Shown here: in pieces, positions 53,778 through 62,522 of the stretch
Position numbering within the stretch: the first letter of the stretch is position 1
Layout of the letters: the number at the start of each line of letters is the position of its first letter
Source of the DNA: Sulfuriroseicoccus oceanibius
GTDB lineage: Bacteria; Verrucomicrobiota; Verrucomicrobiia; Verrucomicrobiales; SLCJ01
Direction of reading: 5' to 3'
DNA: 64,000 nt
Assembly (NCBI RefSeq): GCF_010681825.2
Contig: NZ_CP066776.1
Location: 1,984,001 to 2,048,000 of the forward strand
Position numbers and translations under genes: made by a program
The notes under the pieces: model-generated
Seen by the model: only the letters and a program-made list of their open reading frames with translations
What the model was told of the DNA's origin: nothing
The model's database searches: none

Positions 53778-54023
53778 GGCGTTGTCGGATGGGTTGGGGG
53801 ATTTAGCGTTCGAAAAGTGGGTCATTGTCTCAACTGTTGCGTTTGGATGCAATGATTTGCGTCAAATCTCGGAAGGATTGGGTTTGGGACAGAGCCGAGG
53901 ATGGCGCACAGGCAATTCACCTCATTGATGTGGGTTTCCTGTAGGGCCTGCCACGGTGGATGCTTGATTGATCGCGAAGCGGTCCAATCATGTGCATCTT
54001 GTTAACCCTGTCTAAAAAGCAGA

Positions 54024-54857
54024 TTACGCTCGCGCGGACTTGGCAGCGTCGATGAGTGGTTTGGCGAAGTCGTGGACAATCTGAGCCAGGTTGTCGGCGT
54101 CGGCGTTGTCGATGACGGTGCGCACGATTGCGGATCCTACGACCACGCCATCGGCGGACTTGGCGACCTGGGCCGCTTGTTCTGGTTTGGAGATACCAAA
54201 GCCGACGCAAACAGGGACGTCGGTGTGCTTTTTCAACACGGCGACCTGTTCGTCGAGCCCTTCGGCAAGAGACTCCTGCACCCCGGTGACGCCCTCGCGT
54301 GAGACGTAATAGATGAAGCCGTCTGCGGTGGCGCAGACCTCTTCGAAGCGTTCTTCAGGCGTGGTTGGAGCGATCAAGCGGATAGGCGACAAGCCTTTGC
54401 TCTGCGCGAGTTCCACGTTTTTCGCCGCTTCGTCTGGTGGCAGGTCGAGACAAAGGATCCCGTCCGCTCCTGCCGCTGCGGCATCGCGATGGAAGTCTTC
54501 AAAGCCGTAGGTGTAGACCGGGTTGAGGTAGGTGAAAAGCACCAGTGGGATCTCGGACTTCTCGCGGATGGCGCGGATCATGTCGAGTACGCCGCGGGTC
54601 GTGGTGCCAGCTGCCAGTGCTTTCTCGGCCGCGATCTGGTTGACCACGCCGTCGGCGAGAGGGTCGGAGAAAGGAATGCCCAGCTCGATCACGTCGGCAC
54701 CGGCTTCTTCCAGCGCGAGCACGATCTCGACGGTCTTTTCGGCATTCGGGTGACCTGCCGCCAGGTAGGCTACAAACGCCGCTTCGTTGGCGTCAGACAA
54801 CTTGGTGAATGTATCGCGCAGACGCGATGAGGTGATGGAATCTGGTGCGGATGGCAT
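54024..54857 (-). CDS. trpA: Tryptophan synthase alpha chain
   Basis: 277 residues. It cleaves indole-3-glycerol phosphate to indole and glyceraldehyde 3-phosphate. FVAYLAAGHPN, VIELGIPFSDPLADG with the catalytic Glu and Asp, ILCLDLPPDE, YVSREGVTG and CVGFGISKPEQA follow the family. The trpB gene is not next to it here. Confidence 0.95.
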   Translation of the reverse strand: MPSAPDSITSSRLRDTFTKLSDANEAAFVAYLAAGHPNAEKTVEIVLALEEAGADVIELGIPFSDPLADGVVNQIAAEKALAAGTTTRGVLDMIRAIREKSEIPLVLFTYLNPVYTYGFEDFHRDAAAAGADGILCLDLPPDEAAKNVELAQSKGLSPIRLIAPTTPEERFEEVCATADGFIYYVSREGVTGVQESLAEGLDEQVAVLKKHTDVPVCVGFGISKPEQAAQVAKSADGVVVGSAIVRTVIDNADADNLAQIVHDFAKPLIDAAKSARA

Positions 54858-54885
54858 GGCGCAAATCTAGCAGTGTTGCCGCCAG

Positions 54886-55003
54886 CATCAACCGCAGATC
54901 ACCACGTGCAGCGAGGGTATTTTTTCTGCGGTCGATGCGATATTTGTGTGTCCGCAGATGGACAGAATGAGGGGGATGATGAGGGAGCTTCCGCAGATGT
55001 GTG
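54886..55003. repeat. Upstream flank with TCCGCAGATG motifs
   Basis: CCGCAGATC near 54894, TCTGCGG near 54926, TCCGCAGATGGACAGAATGA at 54950 and TTCCGCAGATG at 54990 share the 8-base core and companion GACAGAATGAG text with the array at 55499-56005, placing related repeats on both sides of the GxxExxY gene. Confidence 0.6.
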
Positions 55004-55056
55004 GGATTGGGGAGATTTTTCTGTTTTTGTGTAATGTGGTTTGTTAGTTGGTTTTT

Positions 55057-55482
55057 ATGACTGGAGTTTTGAAGGGGAGTCGGTCGGCGGGTGGCGATCC
55101 TGAAACGTATGCGATTATTGGTGCGGCAATGGCGGTGCACAGTGAGCTGGGGAGGGGCTTTCTGGAACAGGTGTACCAGCAGGCATTGGAGCAAGAGTTC
55201 TTGGCTCGTGGGATTCCGTTTTTAAGGGAGGTTGAGATTCCCATTAACTACCGAGGAAGGCCTCTTGGGGTGAGTTACAGAGCGGACTTCTTGTGCTACG
55301 AATCCGTGATCGTTGAGACCAAGGCTCTGGTAGAGCTTCAGGGGGTGCATGATTCGCAGGTGATCAATTACCTCAAAGCGACCGGACTGAACCGGGGACT
55401 GCTGCTGAACTTCGGGACACCGGCACTGCAGTACCGAAGGCTAGTCTATGAACTGAAGGAGCCACCTGCGCCACAAAAATGA
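55057..55482 (+). CDS. GxxExxY protein (PD-(D/E)XK nuclease-like fold)
   Basis: 141 residues from the ATG at 55057. It contains GRGFLEQVYQQAL, the signature motif of the GxxExxY family, then VSYRADFLC and VIVETKA, which supply the Asp and Glu-x-Lys of a PD-(D/E)XK-like core, and QVINYLKATG and LLLNFGTP at the end. Family function is unknown. Members occur in many copies and variable sites across Bacteroidetes, Cyanobacteria and Planctomycetes. Here the gene is flanked by copies of the same TCCGCAGATG/ATCTGCGGA repeat, with no other gene partner. Confidence 0.85.
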   Translation: MTGVLKGSRSAGGDPETYAIIGAAMAVHSELGRGFLEQVYQQALEQEFLARGIPFLREVEIPINYRGRPLGVSYRADFLCYESVIVETKALVELQGVHDSQVINYLKATGLNRGLLLNFGTPALQYRRLVYELKEPPAPQK

Positions 55483-55498
55483 TTTGCGAACCGGGTAC

Positions 55499-56005
55499 TT
55501 GGGTTGGTCCGCAGACGGGCGAGACGGATCAGGATGCAGAGTAGAGTCCGCAGATGAGTAGGATGGGAAAGATATAGGATGTCAGTCCTTGATGTTAGGA
55601 AGGGGGGGTATTGAATCCAAATCCCTACCATCTTGGCTATCTGCGGACAGTAACTAAAATCTTGCATATCGGGAACATCTGCGGACCCGACAGTTGGGTT
55701 GGTCCGCAGATGAGCAGAATGTGAAAGATGTGGGATGTTGGCCCTTGATGTTTGGGGGGGGGGCATTGAATCCAAATCCCTAGCATCTTGCTTATCTGCG
55801 GATAGTAACGAAAATCTTGCTCATCGTGAACATCTGCGGACCCGACACTTGGGTTGGTCCGCAGATGAGCAGGATGGAGAAGATAGGGGAAGTCCTTTTC
55901 AGGTCTGTGGGGAGCAAGCCCTTGGGACCATAATCCTCATCATCCTGTCTATCTGCGGAGAGTTATGGAAATCCTTGCTCATCCTGAGCATCTGCGGACT
56001 CCTCT
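55499..56005. repeat. 155-bp tandem repeat, three copies
   Basis: CCGCAGATGAG starts at 55548, 55704 and 55859 (steps of 156 and 155). Each unit carries the motif once forward (TCCGCAGATG) and twice reversed (ATCTGCGGA), with ATTGAATCCAAATCCCTA between, so units can fold into large hairpins. The second unit has a G10 run at 55754-55763. The array runs up to ftsK; no gene is present. Confidence 0.88.
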
Positions 56006-56027
56006 TCTCGGGCATGCGCTGATCGCG

Positions 56028-58604
56028 CTACGCGTAGCGGCTGAGGTCTACGAGGATTTCGCGGGGTTTGGCGCCTTCGCTTGGGCCTAGGACTCCGCGT
56101 TGTTCGAGGATATCCATCATGCGTGCGGCGCGGTTGTAGCCGATGCCGAGGCGGCGCTGGATGTGCGAGGTGGAGGCCCGCTTGTCCGAGGCGATGATCT
56201 GTAATGTGCGTTCGATCAACTCCTCGTCTTCGTCACTGACGCTTTCCTCGCTCGCATCCGGGTTGTCGATGGCTTCCTGAATGGTCTCCTCGAACTTTTG
56301 CTCACCCTGTGATGCGCAGTGGGCCACGAGTGCGCGTACTTCCTCGTCGTCGAGGAATGCGCCCTGGGAACGAACGAGTTTCGCCGAGCCCGGTGGCAGG
56401 AAGAGCATGTCCCCTTTGCCCACGAGTTTGTCGGCGCCAGAGGTATCGAGAATCACCCGCGAGTCGATCTTGGACGACACTTGGAATGCGATACGGGTTG
56501 GAATGTTAGCCTTGATGATGCCGGTCACGACGTCGGCGCGCGGGGTCTGGGTGGCGACGATGAGGTGGATGCCTGCGGCACGGGCTTTCTGCGCGATACG
56601 GGCGATCGCCTGTTCGACCTCTGCGGGTGCGGTCTGCATCAGGTCGGCAAGCTCGTCGATGATGACAACGATGTAAGGGATCCGATCTGGGATCGGGGCG
56701 TCTTCGTTGAAGAGGTCGTCTTCTTCCGGATCGGGTGGGGTGATATCACCTTCTTCCAGTGCGCGGGCGAGATCTTCGATGGCGTCCTCGTCGACTTCTT
56801 CGCTTTCTGGTTCTTCGATTTCGAATTCGTTGGCGGGAACGTCCTTTTTGACCGGCTCGCGTTTGTTGAACGTCTCAAAGTTACGCACCCCGACCTTGGC
56901 GAACATTTGGTAGCGGCGCTCCATTTCGTTCACCACCCAGCGCAGCGCGAGCAGTGTCTTCTTCGGGTCGTTGACCACAGGCACCACGAGGTGGGGGAGG
57001 ACATTGTAGTCCGCCATTTCCACGACCTTGGGGTCGATCATGATGAAGCGCAGGTCGTCCGGTGAGAACTTGTAGAGGATCGATGTGATGATCGAGTTGA
57101 TACAGACCGACTTACCTGCACCGGTGGCACCAGCCACCAGCAAGTGAGGCATGGCGGCCAAGTCGCCGATCACGGCATTGCCGTAGACGTCTTTGCCAAG
57201 GGCCAATGGGATCCGCTTCTTCGGGTCGGAGAACTTTTCGTCCTCGAGCAGCTCGCGCAACTGGACCAGAGTCTTGTCGTCGTTGGCGATCTCGATGCCA
57301 ACGGTGTCCTTGCCCGGGATTGGGGCGATGATGTTGATGCGCTCGGCGCGGGTGGCGCGGGCCAGGTCCGCTTCGAGTGCGGTGATTCGGTTCACGCGCA
57401 AGCCACGGCCTGGGTAGATTTCGTAGCGGGTAATGGTCGGGCCGCGGGTGATGTCGCCAGGCGTGACTTCGATACCGAAGGTCGAGAGTGTGTCGACGAT
57501 GATGTCCTGAGTTTCGGTCAGTTGGCTGGTGTCGGCAGGAGATGCTGCGGCGTCTTCGTCGTAACTCAGCAACGAGAGCGGTGGCAGTTCGTAGTTGGGG
57601 AACTCTGCGCTCTCGAGTCCTGCGGCAGGGCGGTTGGTGAACTCAAGTTTTCCTGTTTGGGAGACGCCGTTGTTCGACCGGCGGGTCGAGGCGTCGATGA
57701 TCTTGCGTTTCGGTGCGTACTTGAGAGGCAGCTCTTCGGTTGGTGCGTCGTCGTCCTCGTCGTCGGCGAATGAATCGTCTTCGGGGATCGGCTCGGGTTC
57801 AGGCTGCTTCTTTTTGCGCGGGGCGCGCTTTCGCTTAGGTTTTGGAGGCTCTACGATATCGGCATCTTCCTCTTCTTCTTGCAACGCTTGGCGGATGCGC
57901 TCGCGGCGGTCTGCACGACGTTCCGAGCGCTCGGCAAGGGTTGTGTTAATCCACGCCAGTCCGCTGCGGATCGCGCCGCCAAGTTGGTGCATGAAGGTCA
58001 ACGGATGAAATCCGGTGAGCAAGATCAGGCACACCATGTAAAGCATGGCGAGTACTAATGATGCGCCAATTGTGCCCAAAAGCGCTTGCAGGATGGTGCC
58101 GCCAATGAGCTCGCCAAACATCCCTCCCGGAGTGGCGGTGAGCTTGTGGAAGACTGTGTTCTTCTCCTGTAGGAAGTAGGGTTGCAGGTGCAATAGAGCG
58201 CAGCTGCACAGGATGAGTCCCGCCGCCCCGGTCAACATGCGCGGTCCGATGCGGATGTGAGCGATCAGTTTGGCAGCGCCAAACCAGACCATCACCGCGG
58301 GAATCAAAAATGCCGACGCTCCAAAGAGCAGGTAAAGCGCGAGTCCCGCCAAGGCCCCGACCGGGCCAACGAAGTTCTCCGCAGGGGAGACGGGTTCCGA
58401 GTACTTGTTGAGCTTGGTCCATGCCGGAAGGTCTCCGGTGTCGAAGGACACGAGTCCGAGGAAAAGCAGAAGCGCGACTCCGATCATCAGAACCGCCACC
58501 GCATCGTTCTTGGCTGCGGAGGAACCATGCTCTTCGGTGCTCTTGGGAGGGCGCCCGGGGCTGGTTTTTCGCGTCGTGCGTTTTTTGCTGGTTCTTGCCG
58601 CCAT
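56028..58604 (-). CDS. ftsK: DNA translocase FtsK/SpoIIIE
   Basis: 858 residues from MAARTSKKRTTRK; the longer frame adds an unsupported 21. N-terminal region with about four membrane helices (residues about 30-200), then an acidic/Lys-rich linker (EEEEDADIVEPPKPKRKRAP). The motor has Walker A VAGATGAGKS, FIMIDPK and Walker B YIVVIIDELADLM. An acidic insertion (EIEEPESEEVDEDAIEDLAR) precedes Walker B. A winged-helix gamma domain (STSHIQRRLGIGYNRAARMM) at the end reads orientation sequences. It pumps DNA at the division septum. Confidence 0.95.
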   Translation of the reverse strand: MAARTSKKRTTRKTSPGRPPKSTEEHGSSAAKNDAVAVLMIGVALLLFLGLVSFDTGDLPAWTKLNKYSEPVSPAENFVGPVGALAGLALYLLFGASAFLIPAVMVWFGAAKLIAHIRIGPRMLTGAAGLILCSCALLHLQPYFLQEKNTVFHKLTATPGGMFGELIGGTILQALLGTIGASLVLAMLYMVCLILLTGFHPLTFMHQLGGAIRSGLAWINTTLAERSERRADRRERIRQALQEEEEDADIVEPPKPKRKRAPRKKKQPEPEPIPEDDSFADDEDDDAPTEELPLKYAPKRKIIDASTRRSNNGVSQTGKLEFTNRPAAGLESAEFPNYELPPLSLLSYDEDAAASPADTSQLTETQDIIVDTLSTFGIEVTPGDITRGPTITRYEIYPGRGLRVNRITALEADLARATRAERINIIAPIPGKDTVGIEIANDDKTLVQLRELLEDEKFSDPKKRIPLALGKDVYGNAVIGDLAAMPHLLVAGATGAGKSVCINSIITSILYKFSPDDLRFIMIDPKVVEMADYNVLPHLVVPVVNDPKKTLLALRWVVNEMERRYQMFAKVGVRNFETFNKREPVKKDVPANEFEIEEPESEEVDEDAIEDLARALEEGDITPPDPEEDDLFNEDAPIPDRIPYIVVIIDELADLMQTAPAEVEQAIARIAQKARAAGIHLIVATQTPRADVVTGIIKANIPTRIAFQVSSKIDSRVILDTSGADKLVGKGDMLFLPPGSAKLVRSQGAFLDDEEVRALVAHCASQGEQKFEETIQEAIDNPDASEESVSDEDEELIERTLQIIASDKRASTSHIQRRLGIGYNRAARMMDILEQRGVLGPSEGAKPREILVDLSRYA

Positions 58605-58833
58605 GGAGGATTGGTGTTGGAGCCGGATGGGGAATGAGTGCGTATCATTGTCCGATCCGCGGCCCATTTCTAGTCAAGGATCGGATTATTTGGAAAGGTA
58701 AAGTTTTCGCGGGGTATGGTGGGCTGTTGAGGTGCGGAGGGATTTCAGCGCCGGTGAGATGAGGAATTTCCGACCCGGGCTAGACAGTTGGAGCGATGTC
58801 TGATTATAAGAGCCGGACTCCCGTCGCCTCGTC

Positions 58834-59562
58834 ATGACCTCTTTGATTTCATTTGCCCGCCACCTTGTGCTTCAATCTCCGATGGATGCGCAATCCAATG
58901 GTGGGGGCACTGTGGGCGATGATGGGTTTGACGAAGCCGAGCGCTGGCTGGACGCCGCGCGGTCCGGGGATCGCCAGGCATTTCACCACTTGGTCGAGCA
59001 TTCCAGGGCGCGGGTGTACGGGGTGATCGTGAACATGGTGCGCAACGAGGCGGATGCGTTGGATCTTACCCAGGAGACGTTCGTCAAGGTTTGGCGAGGG
59101 TTGCCCGGGTTCGAGGGGCGTTCGCGTTACTCGACGTGGCTCTACCGCATCGCTCACAATGTGACCTACGATTTCCTGCGTGCGCGCAAGAGCCGGGGTG
59201 GCCCCGGGGGGGGGGATGAGTTGGACGAATCTTTGTTGAGGCCGGACCGAATGGAAGCTTCCGCACCGACCGCTCCAAGGGCATCCGATTCTCCGGATGA
59301 ATTGGCCGATCGTGGGGATTTGCGTGCGTTGATCGCATCATTGATGCAGCAGTTGAGCGATGACCACCGCCAGGCCTTGCTTTTGCGCGAGGTGCAGGGA
59401 TTGAAGTACGAAGAAATCGCCGGTGTCATGGACTGCACCACCGGTACAGTGATGTCGCGGTTGTTCTACGCACGAAAGAAAATGCGTCAACTGCTCGAAC
59501 CTTACCGTGACCTGCTAGCCGATAGCGGACTCTCGATGCCCACAGGCACGCCAGAAAAGTGA
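58834..59562 (+). CDS. ECF sigma factor (RpoE-like)
   Basis: 242 residues from the first ATG; an in-frame ATG at 58882 is also plausible. Region 2 contains DALDLTQETFVKVW and RYSTWLYRIAHNVTYDFLR, region 4 QALLLREVQGLKYEEIAG and TGTVMSRLFYARKKM. The linker between them holds a run of ten Gs (59206-59215). The next gene is a membrane anti-sigma factor, so release from that protein is the likely control. The target regulon is unknown. Confidence 0.92.
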   Translation: MTSLISFARHLVLQSPMDAQSNGGGTVGDDGFDEAERWLDAARSGDRQAFHHLVEHSRARVYGVIVNMVRNEADALDLTQETFVKVWRGLPGFEGRSRYSTWLYRIAHNVTYDFLRARKSRGGPGGGDELDESLLRPDRMEASAPTAPRASDSPDELADRGDLRALIASLMQQLSDDHRQALLLREVQGLKYEEIAGVMDCTTGTVMSRLFYARKKMRQLLEPYRDLLADSGLSMPTGTPEK

Positions 59563-59625
59563 ACTCCTTTTGAATAATTCCGGAATCCGATCCGACATAC
59601 CTTCGCATCCCACCTCACCTGATCA

Positions 59626-60291
59626 ATGAAGCCTACCGAACAACAGCTAGCCGAATGGATTGACGGCACCTTGCCGCCCGATGAACTGCGTCAGCTGGAA
59701 GCCTGGTTGGATGAGAACCCGGCGGAGCGCGATGAACTTGAGGCGATGCGGGCTGCCGGGCGCGCGGTGGGCGCGACACAGGGTGTGCCAGACGAGATTC
59801 CGGCGGCCGAGTTCTTTATGCATCAGTTGGAACGACGGATCGATGCAGAATCAAGCGGCCAGCCGATTGGTCCTGCTGATTCGCAGGCTCCGGCGGCAAC
59901 GGTTACCAAACTGCCTTGGATGCGGTTGGTGATTCCTCCGATTGCTGCGGCAGCGGTTGCTGTGACTGCGGCGGTACTTACGATCCGCTATCAGAACGAC
60001 CAACAGCAGAGCAGAGAGGGGCAGGCCGTGGCGCCGGTCATGGCAAGTGTGGATGAGAAGCCCCGGGTCTACGCGCCACGGGACGAAGTGGTGGTAAATT
60101 CCTATTATGAGTCCGGTGCGGACGCGCAGGTGGTTGTTCTCGAAGGGCTGCCGGAGGTGGATGCTTCGATGCAGATTTCCGGCTTTGGCCGTGATTCGCT
60201 CGACCGCGGCATGTGGGCCGAGTTGAGGAAGTCTGGCGAGACGGAGGTCACAGGAACGGATGAACCAGAGGAGGGCGGGAAACCGAACTAA
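59626..60291 (+). CDS. Probable membrane anti-sigma factor
   Basis: 221 residues. An N-terminal anti-sigma-like helical part (EQQLAEWIDGTLPPDELRQL) without a zinc-binding HxxxCxxC. One membrane helix lies near 105-125 (LVIPPIAAAAVAVTAAVLTI) and a C-terminal extracytoplasmic part. It is 63 bp after the sigma gene and 2 bp before a secreted-protein gene, so the three form one unit. Confidence 0.8.
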   Translation: MKPTEQQLAEWIDGTLPPDELRQLEAWLDENPAERDELEAMRAAGRAVGATQGVPDEIPAAEFFMHQLERRIDAESSGQPIGPADSQAPAATVTKLPWMRLVIPPIAAAAVAVTAAVLTIRYQNDQQQSREGQAVAPVMASVDEKPRVYAPRDEVVVNSYYESGADAQVVVLEGLPEVDASMQISGFGRDSLDRGMWAELRKSGETEVTGTDEPEEGGKPN

Positions 60292-60293
60292 GC

Positions 60294-60860
60294 ATGGCGC
60301 GACTTTTTGCGAAAACGATGAGTACGGGACGAAAGCTTGTTTTCACAGCATTGGCCGCGGTGTCGATGTGGAGCCCTGCAGCTCTGGCGGACCCAGTGGC
60401 GGATGATGGCGCGGGTGCCCAGCCGCTGGCCGAAGCCCGGATGGAGACCGACGCGGTGGTTTGGTCGGGGTTGTTTTTTGCCGGTAGCGCGGCCGACGCT
60501 CAGCAGAAGGGGGAAGTGCCGACAGAACTGGCAGCGGAGTTGGTCGCTACCATGAAGCAAGTCGAGGCTCTGCACGCGGAAGATTATCGATTGCTCGGAG
60601 CTGCCACTCAGGATGTGCTGCGTGAGTACGATTCGTGGGTGCTGCCCTCGGATGTCTTCTTCATCAAGCTCGACTCTCTCGGCCGTGCCGAGGATGGTGC
60701 GCTCAAGGCAATGCTACAGGTTTGGCAGCAAAAGGACGTGCTGATGAAAGCGTCCGTATCGCTGCGTCCGGGCCGTCCGTTCTTTGTTCGTGGTCCAAAG
60801 TGGGGAGATGGGCATATTGTACTCGCTCTTCTGTTGCAGGATGACAGGGATGCGCAATGA
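60294..60860 (+). CDS. Secreted protein of the sigma/anti-sigma operon, unknown function
   Basis: 188 residues from the ATG 2 bp after the anti-sigma stop; an ATG at 60318 (MSTGRKLVFTALAAV) gives a tidier signal peptide. Cleavage near LA/DPV. The mature part is helical (AQQKGEVPTELAAELVATMK). No motif is recognised. Its position suggests the signal sensed or output of the ECF system. Confidence 0.6.
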   Translation: MARLFAKTMSTGRKLVFTALAAVSMWSPAALADPVADDGAGAQPLAEARMETDAVVWSGLFFAGSAADAQQKGEVPTELAAELVATMKQVEALHAEDYRLLGAATQDVLREYDSWVLPSDVFFIKLDSLGRAEDGALKAMLQVWQQKDVLMKASVSLRPGRPFFVRGPKWGDGHIVLALLLQDDRDAQ

Positions 60861-60954
60861 TAGGCAGTGGACTGACGGGTTGAGGCCCGGCGGTTGAATC
60901 ACAGGCGCCCGTTGCCGGGCGCGCAGGAATCCATTCCCAACCCACTACCATCAC

Positions 60955-62238
60955 ATGAAAATTGTTGTCGCTTATTCGGGTGGTCTCGACACATCGGTGC
61001 TCGTGACCTGGCTCAAGGAACATTACAACGCTGAGATCTACGCTTACTGCGCCAACGTGGGCCAGGAAGAAGAGCTCGAAGGCCTCGAAGAAAAGGCGAT
61101 CAAAACCGGCGCGACCGAGTGCTTGATCGACGACCTTTGCGAGGAGTTCGCAGCGGATTACATTTACCCAATGTTCCAGGCAGGTGCGATCTACGAAGGC
61201 CGCTACCTTCTTGGAACCAGCATCGCCCGTCCATGCATCGCCAAGGGCATGGTCGAATACGCACGCAAAGTGGGTGCCACCGCGATCGCTCACGGTGCAA
61301 CCGGCAAAGGCAACGACCAGGTGCGTTTCGAGCTTTCCGTCGCCGCGCTCGCTCCGGACATCGAAATCATCGCCCCATGGCGCATGCAGGTCTTCCGCGA
61401 CAAGTTCCCAGGCCGTGCGCAGATGATCGCATACGCAGCCGAGCACAACATTCCAGTGCAGGCCACCGCGAAGAAGTCCTACTCGATGGACCGCAACCTG
61501 CTTCACATTTCCTACGAGAGCGGCGTGCTTGAAGATCCATGGTACGACGGTTCGACTCCTGCCGACCGCGACATGTACCTGCTCACCACCTCTCCAGAGG
61601 AAGCTCCGGATCAGGCCGAGTACCTTCAGTTGCTCTTTGAAAAAGGCAACATCGTCGGCCTTCAGGTGGATGGTATTGCTGACTACGCAGCCAAGGTCGG
61701 CGTGAGCTCGACCGGTGAAAAGGACGGCTACACGCTCTTCACTCCATACGGTGTGATGAAGATTTTGAACTTCCTCGCCGGTAAGCACGGTGTGGGTCGT
61801 GTCGACATCGTCGAGAACCGCTTCGTCGGCATGAAGAGCCGCGGTATCTACGAGACCCCAGCGGGTACCATCATGTTCGAAGCTCACCGTGATCTCGAGA
61901 CCCTCGTGGTCGACCGTGAAGCGATGCTCGTTCGCGATGAGTTGATTCCTCGTTACTCGCAGATGGTGTACAACGGTTTCTGGTTCGCTCCTGAGCGCGA
62001 AGCCCTGCAGGCTCTCGTCACCGAGACTCAGAAGTCCGTCACCGGTGAAGTGCGCGTGAAGCTCTACAAGGGCAACGTGATCTGCGCTGGTCGTCGCTCG
62101 CCTAACAGCCTCTACAGCGAAGATATCGCAACCATGGAGGAAGATCCAACACAGGCATACAACCAGGACGACGCTACCGGCTTCATCCACTTGAACGCTC
62201 TCCGTCTCAAGCTCCAGGGCTTGTCGAAGAACGTCTAA
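60955..62238 (+). CDS. argG: Argininosuccinate synthase
   Basis: 427 residues. It joins citrulline and aspartate using [20 protein letters not shown] is the ATP pyrophosphatase P-loop, ANVGQEEE and [10 protein letters not shown] bind citrulline, [15 protein letters not shown] binds aspartate, and [12 protein letters not shown] and EIPAG-like (YETPAGT) blocks follow. No Shine-Dalgarno sequence precedes it. A terminator lies after it. Confidence 0.97.
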   Translation: MKIVVAYSGGLDTSVLVTWLKEHYNAEIYAYCANVGQEEELEGLEEKAIKTGATECLIDDLCEEFAADYIYPMFQAGAIYEGRYLLGTSIARPCIAKGMVEYARKVGATAIAHGATGKGNDQVRFELSVAALAPDIEIIAPWRMQVFRDKFPGRAQMIAYAAEHNIPVQATAKKSYSMDRNLLHISYESGVLEDPWYDGSTPADRDMYLLTTSPEEAPDQAEYLQLLFEKGNIVGLQVDGIADYAAKVGVSSTGEKDGYTLFTPYGVMKILNFLAGKHGVGRVDIVENRFVGMKSRGIYETPAGTIMFEAHRDLETLVVDREAMLVRDELIPRYSQMVYNGFWFAPEREALQALVTETQKSVTGEVRVKLYKGNVICAGRRSPNSLYSEDIATMEEDPTQAYNQDDATGFIHLNALRLKLQGLSKNV

Positions 62239-62273
62239 GTCAGGCGCTCGCTAGACCTGACTAGTTTATCACC

Positions 62274-62304
62274 CGCCCATCGGTCGCATGTCGACCGGTG
62301 GGCG
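62274..62304 (+). terminator. argG terminator
   Basis: CGCCCATCGGTCG pairs with CGACCGGTGGGCG (one G-T pair), followed by TTTTTTTT. Confidence 0.93.
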
Positions 62305-62359
62305 TTTTTTTTGTAGAGAAATCCAACGTGCCACAGCTGATCGGACGGGTGGTAGTTTT

Positions 62360-62380
62360 CTGGTCTGAAGATAAGACCAG
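62360..62380. promoter_or_regulatory. Inverted repeat upstream of the sialidase
   Basis: CTGGTCT and AGACCAG are separated by 7 bases, in the space between argG and the sialidase gene, about 143 bp before its start. It resembles a GntR-type half-site spacing and could be an operator or a small hairpin. Confidence 0.35.
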
Positions 62381-62522
62381 GTGAGGTGGCTGGATCAGTG
62401 GAGAGAATCTCTGGTTTCCAACGTAGCTGGGCCGTTATAACTCGGGCGGGTGCGTGTGATTGCAGCTTTGGCAACGGTGCCATTGGCGCTGTCGCGCTAC
62501 TTGCTGGATTGATTGATAAGTT

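Noticed and set aside
55499-56005. Possible CRISPR array
   Set aside because: Units are 155 bp and similar throughout; there are no short identical repeats with unique spacers and no cas genes.
60703-62190. 495-codon frame antisense to argG
   Set aside because: argG is certain and the antisense product has no family features.
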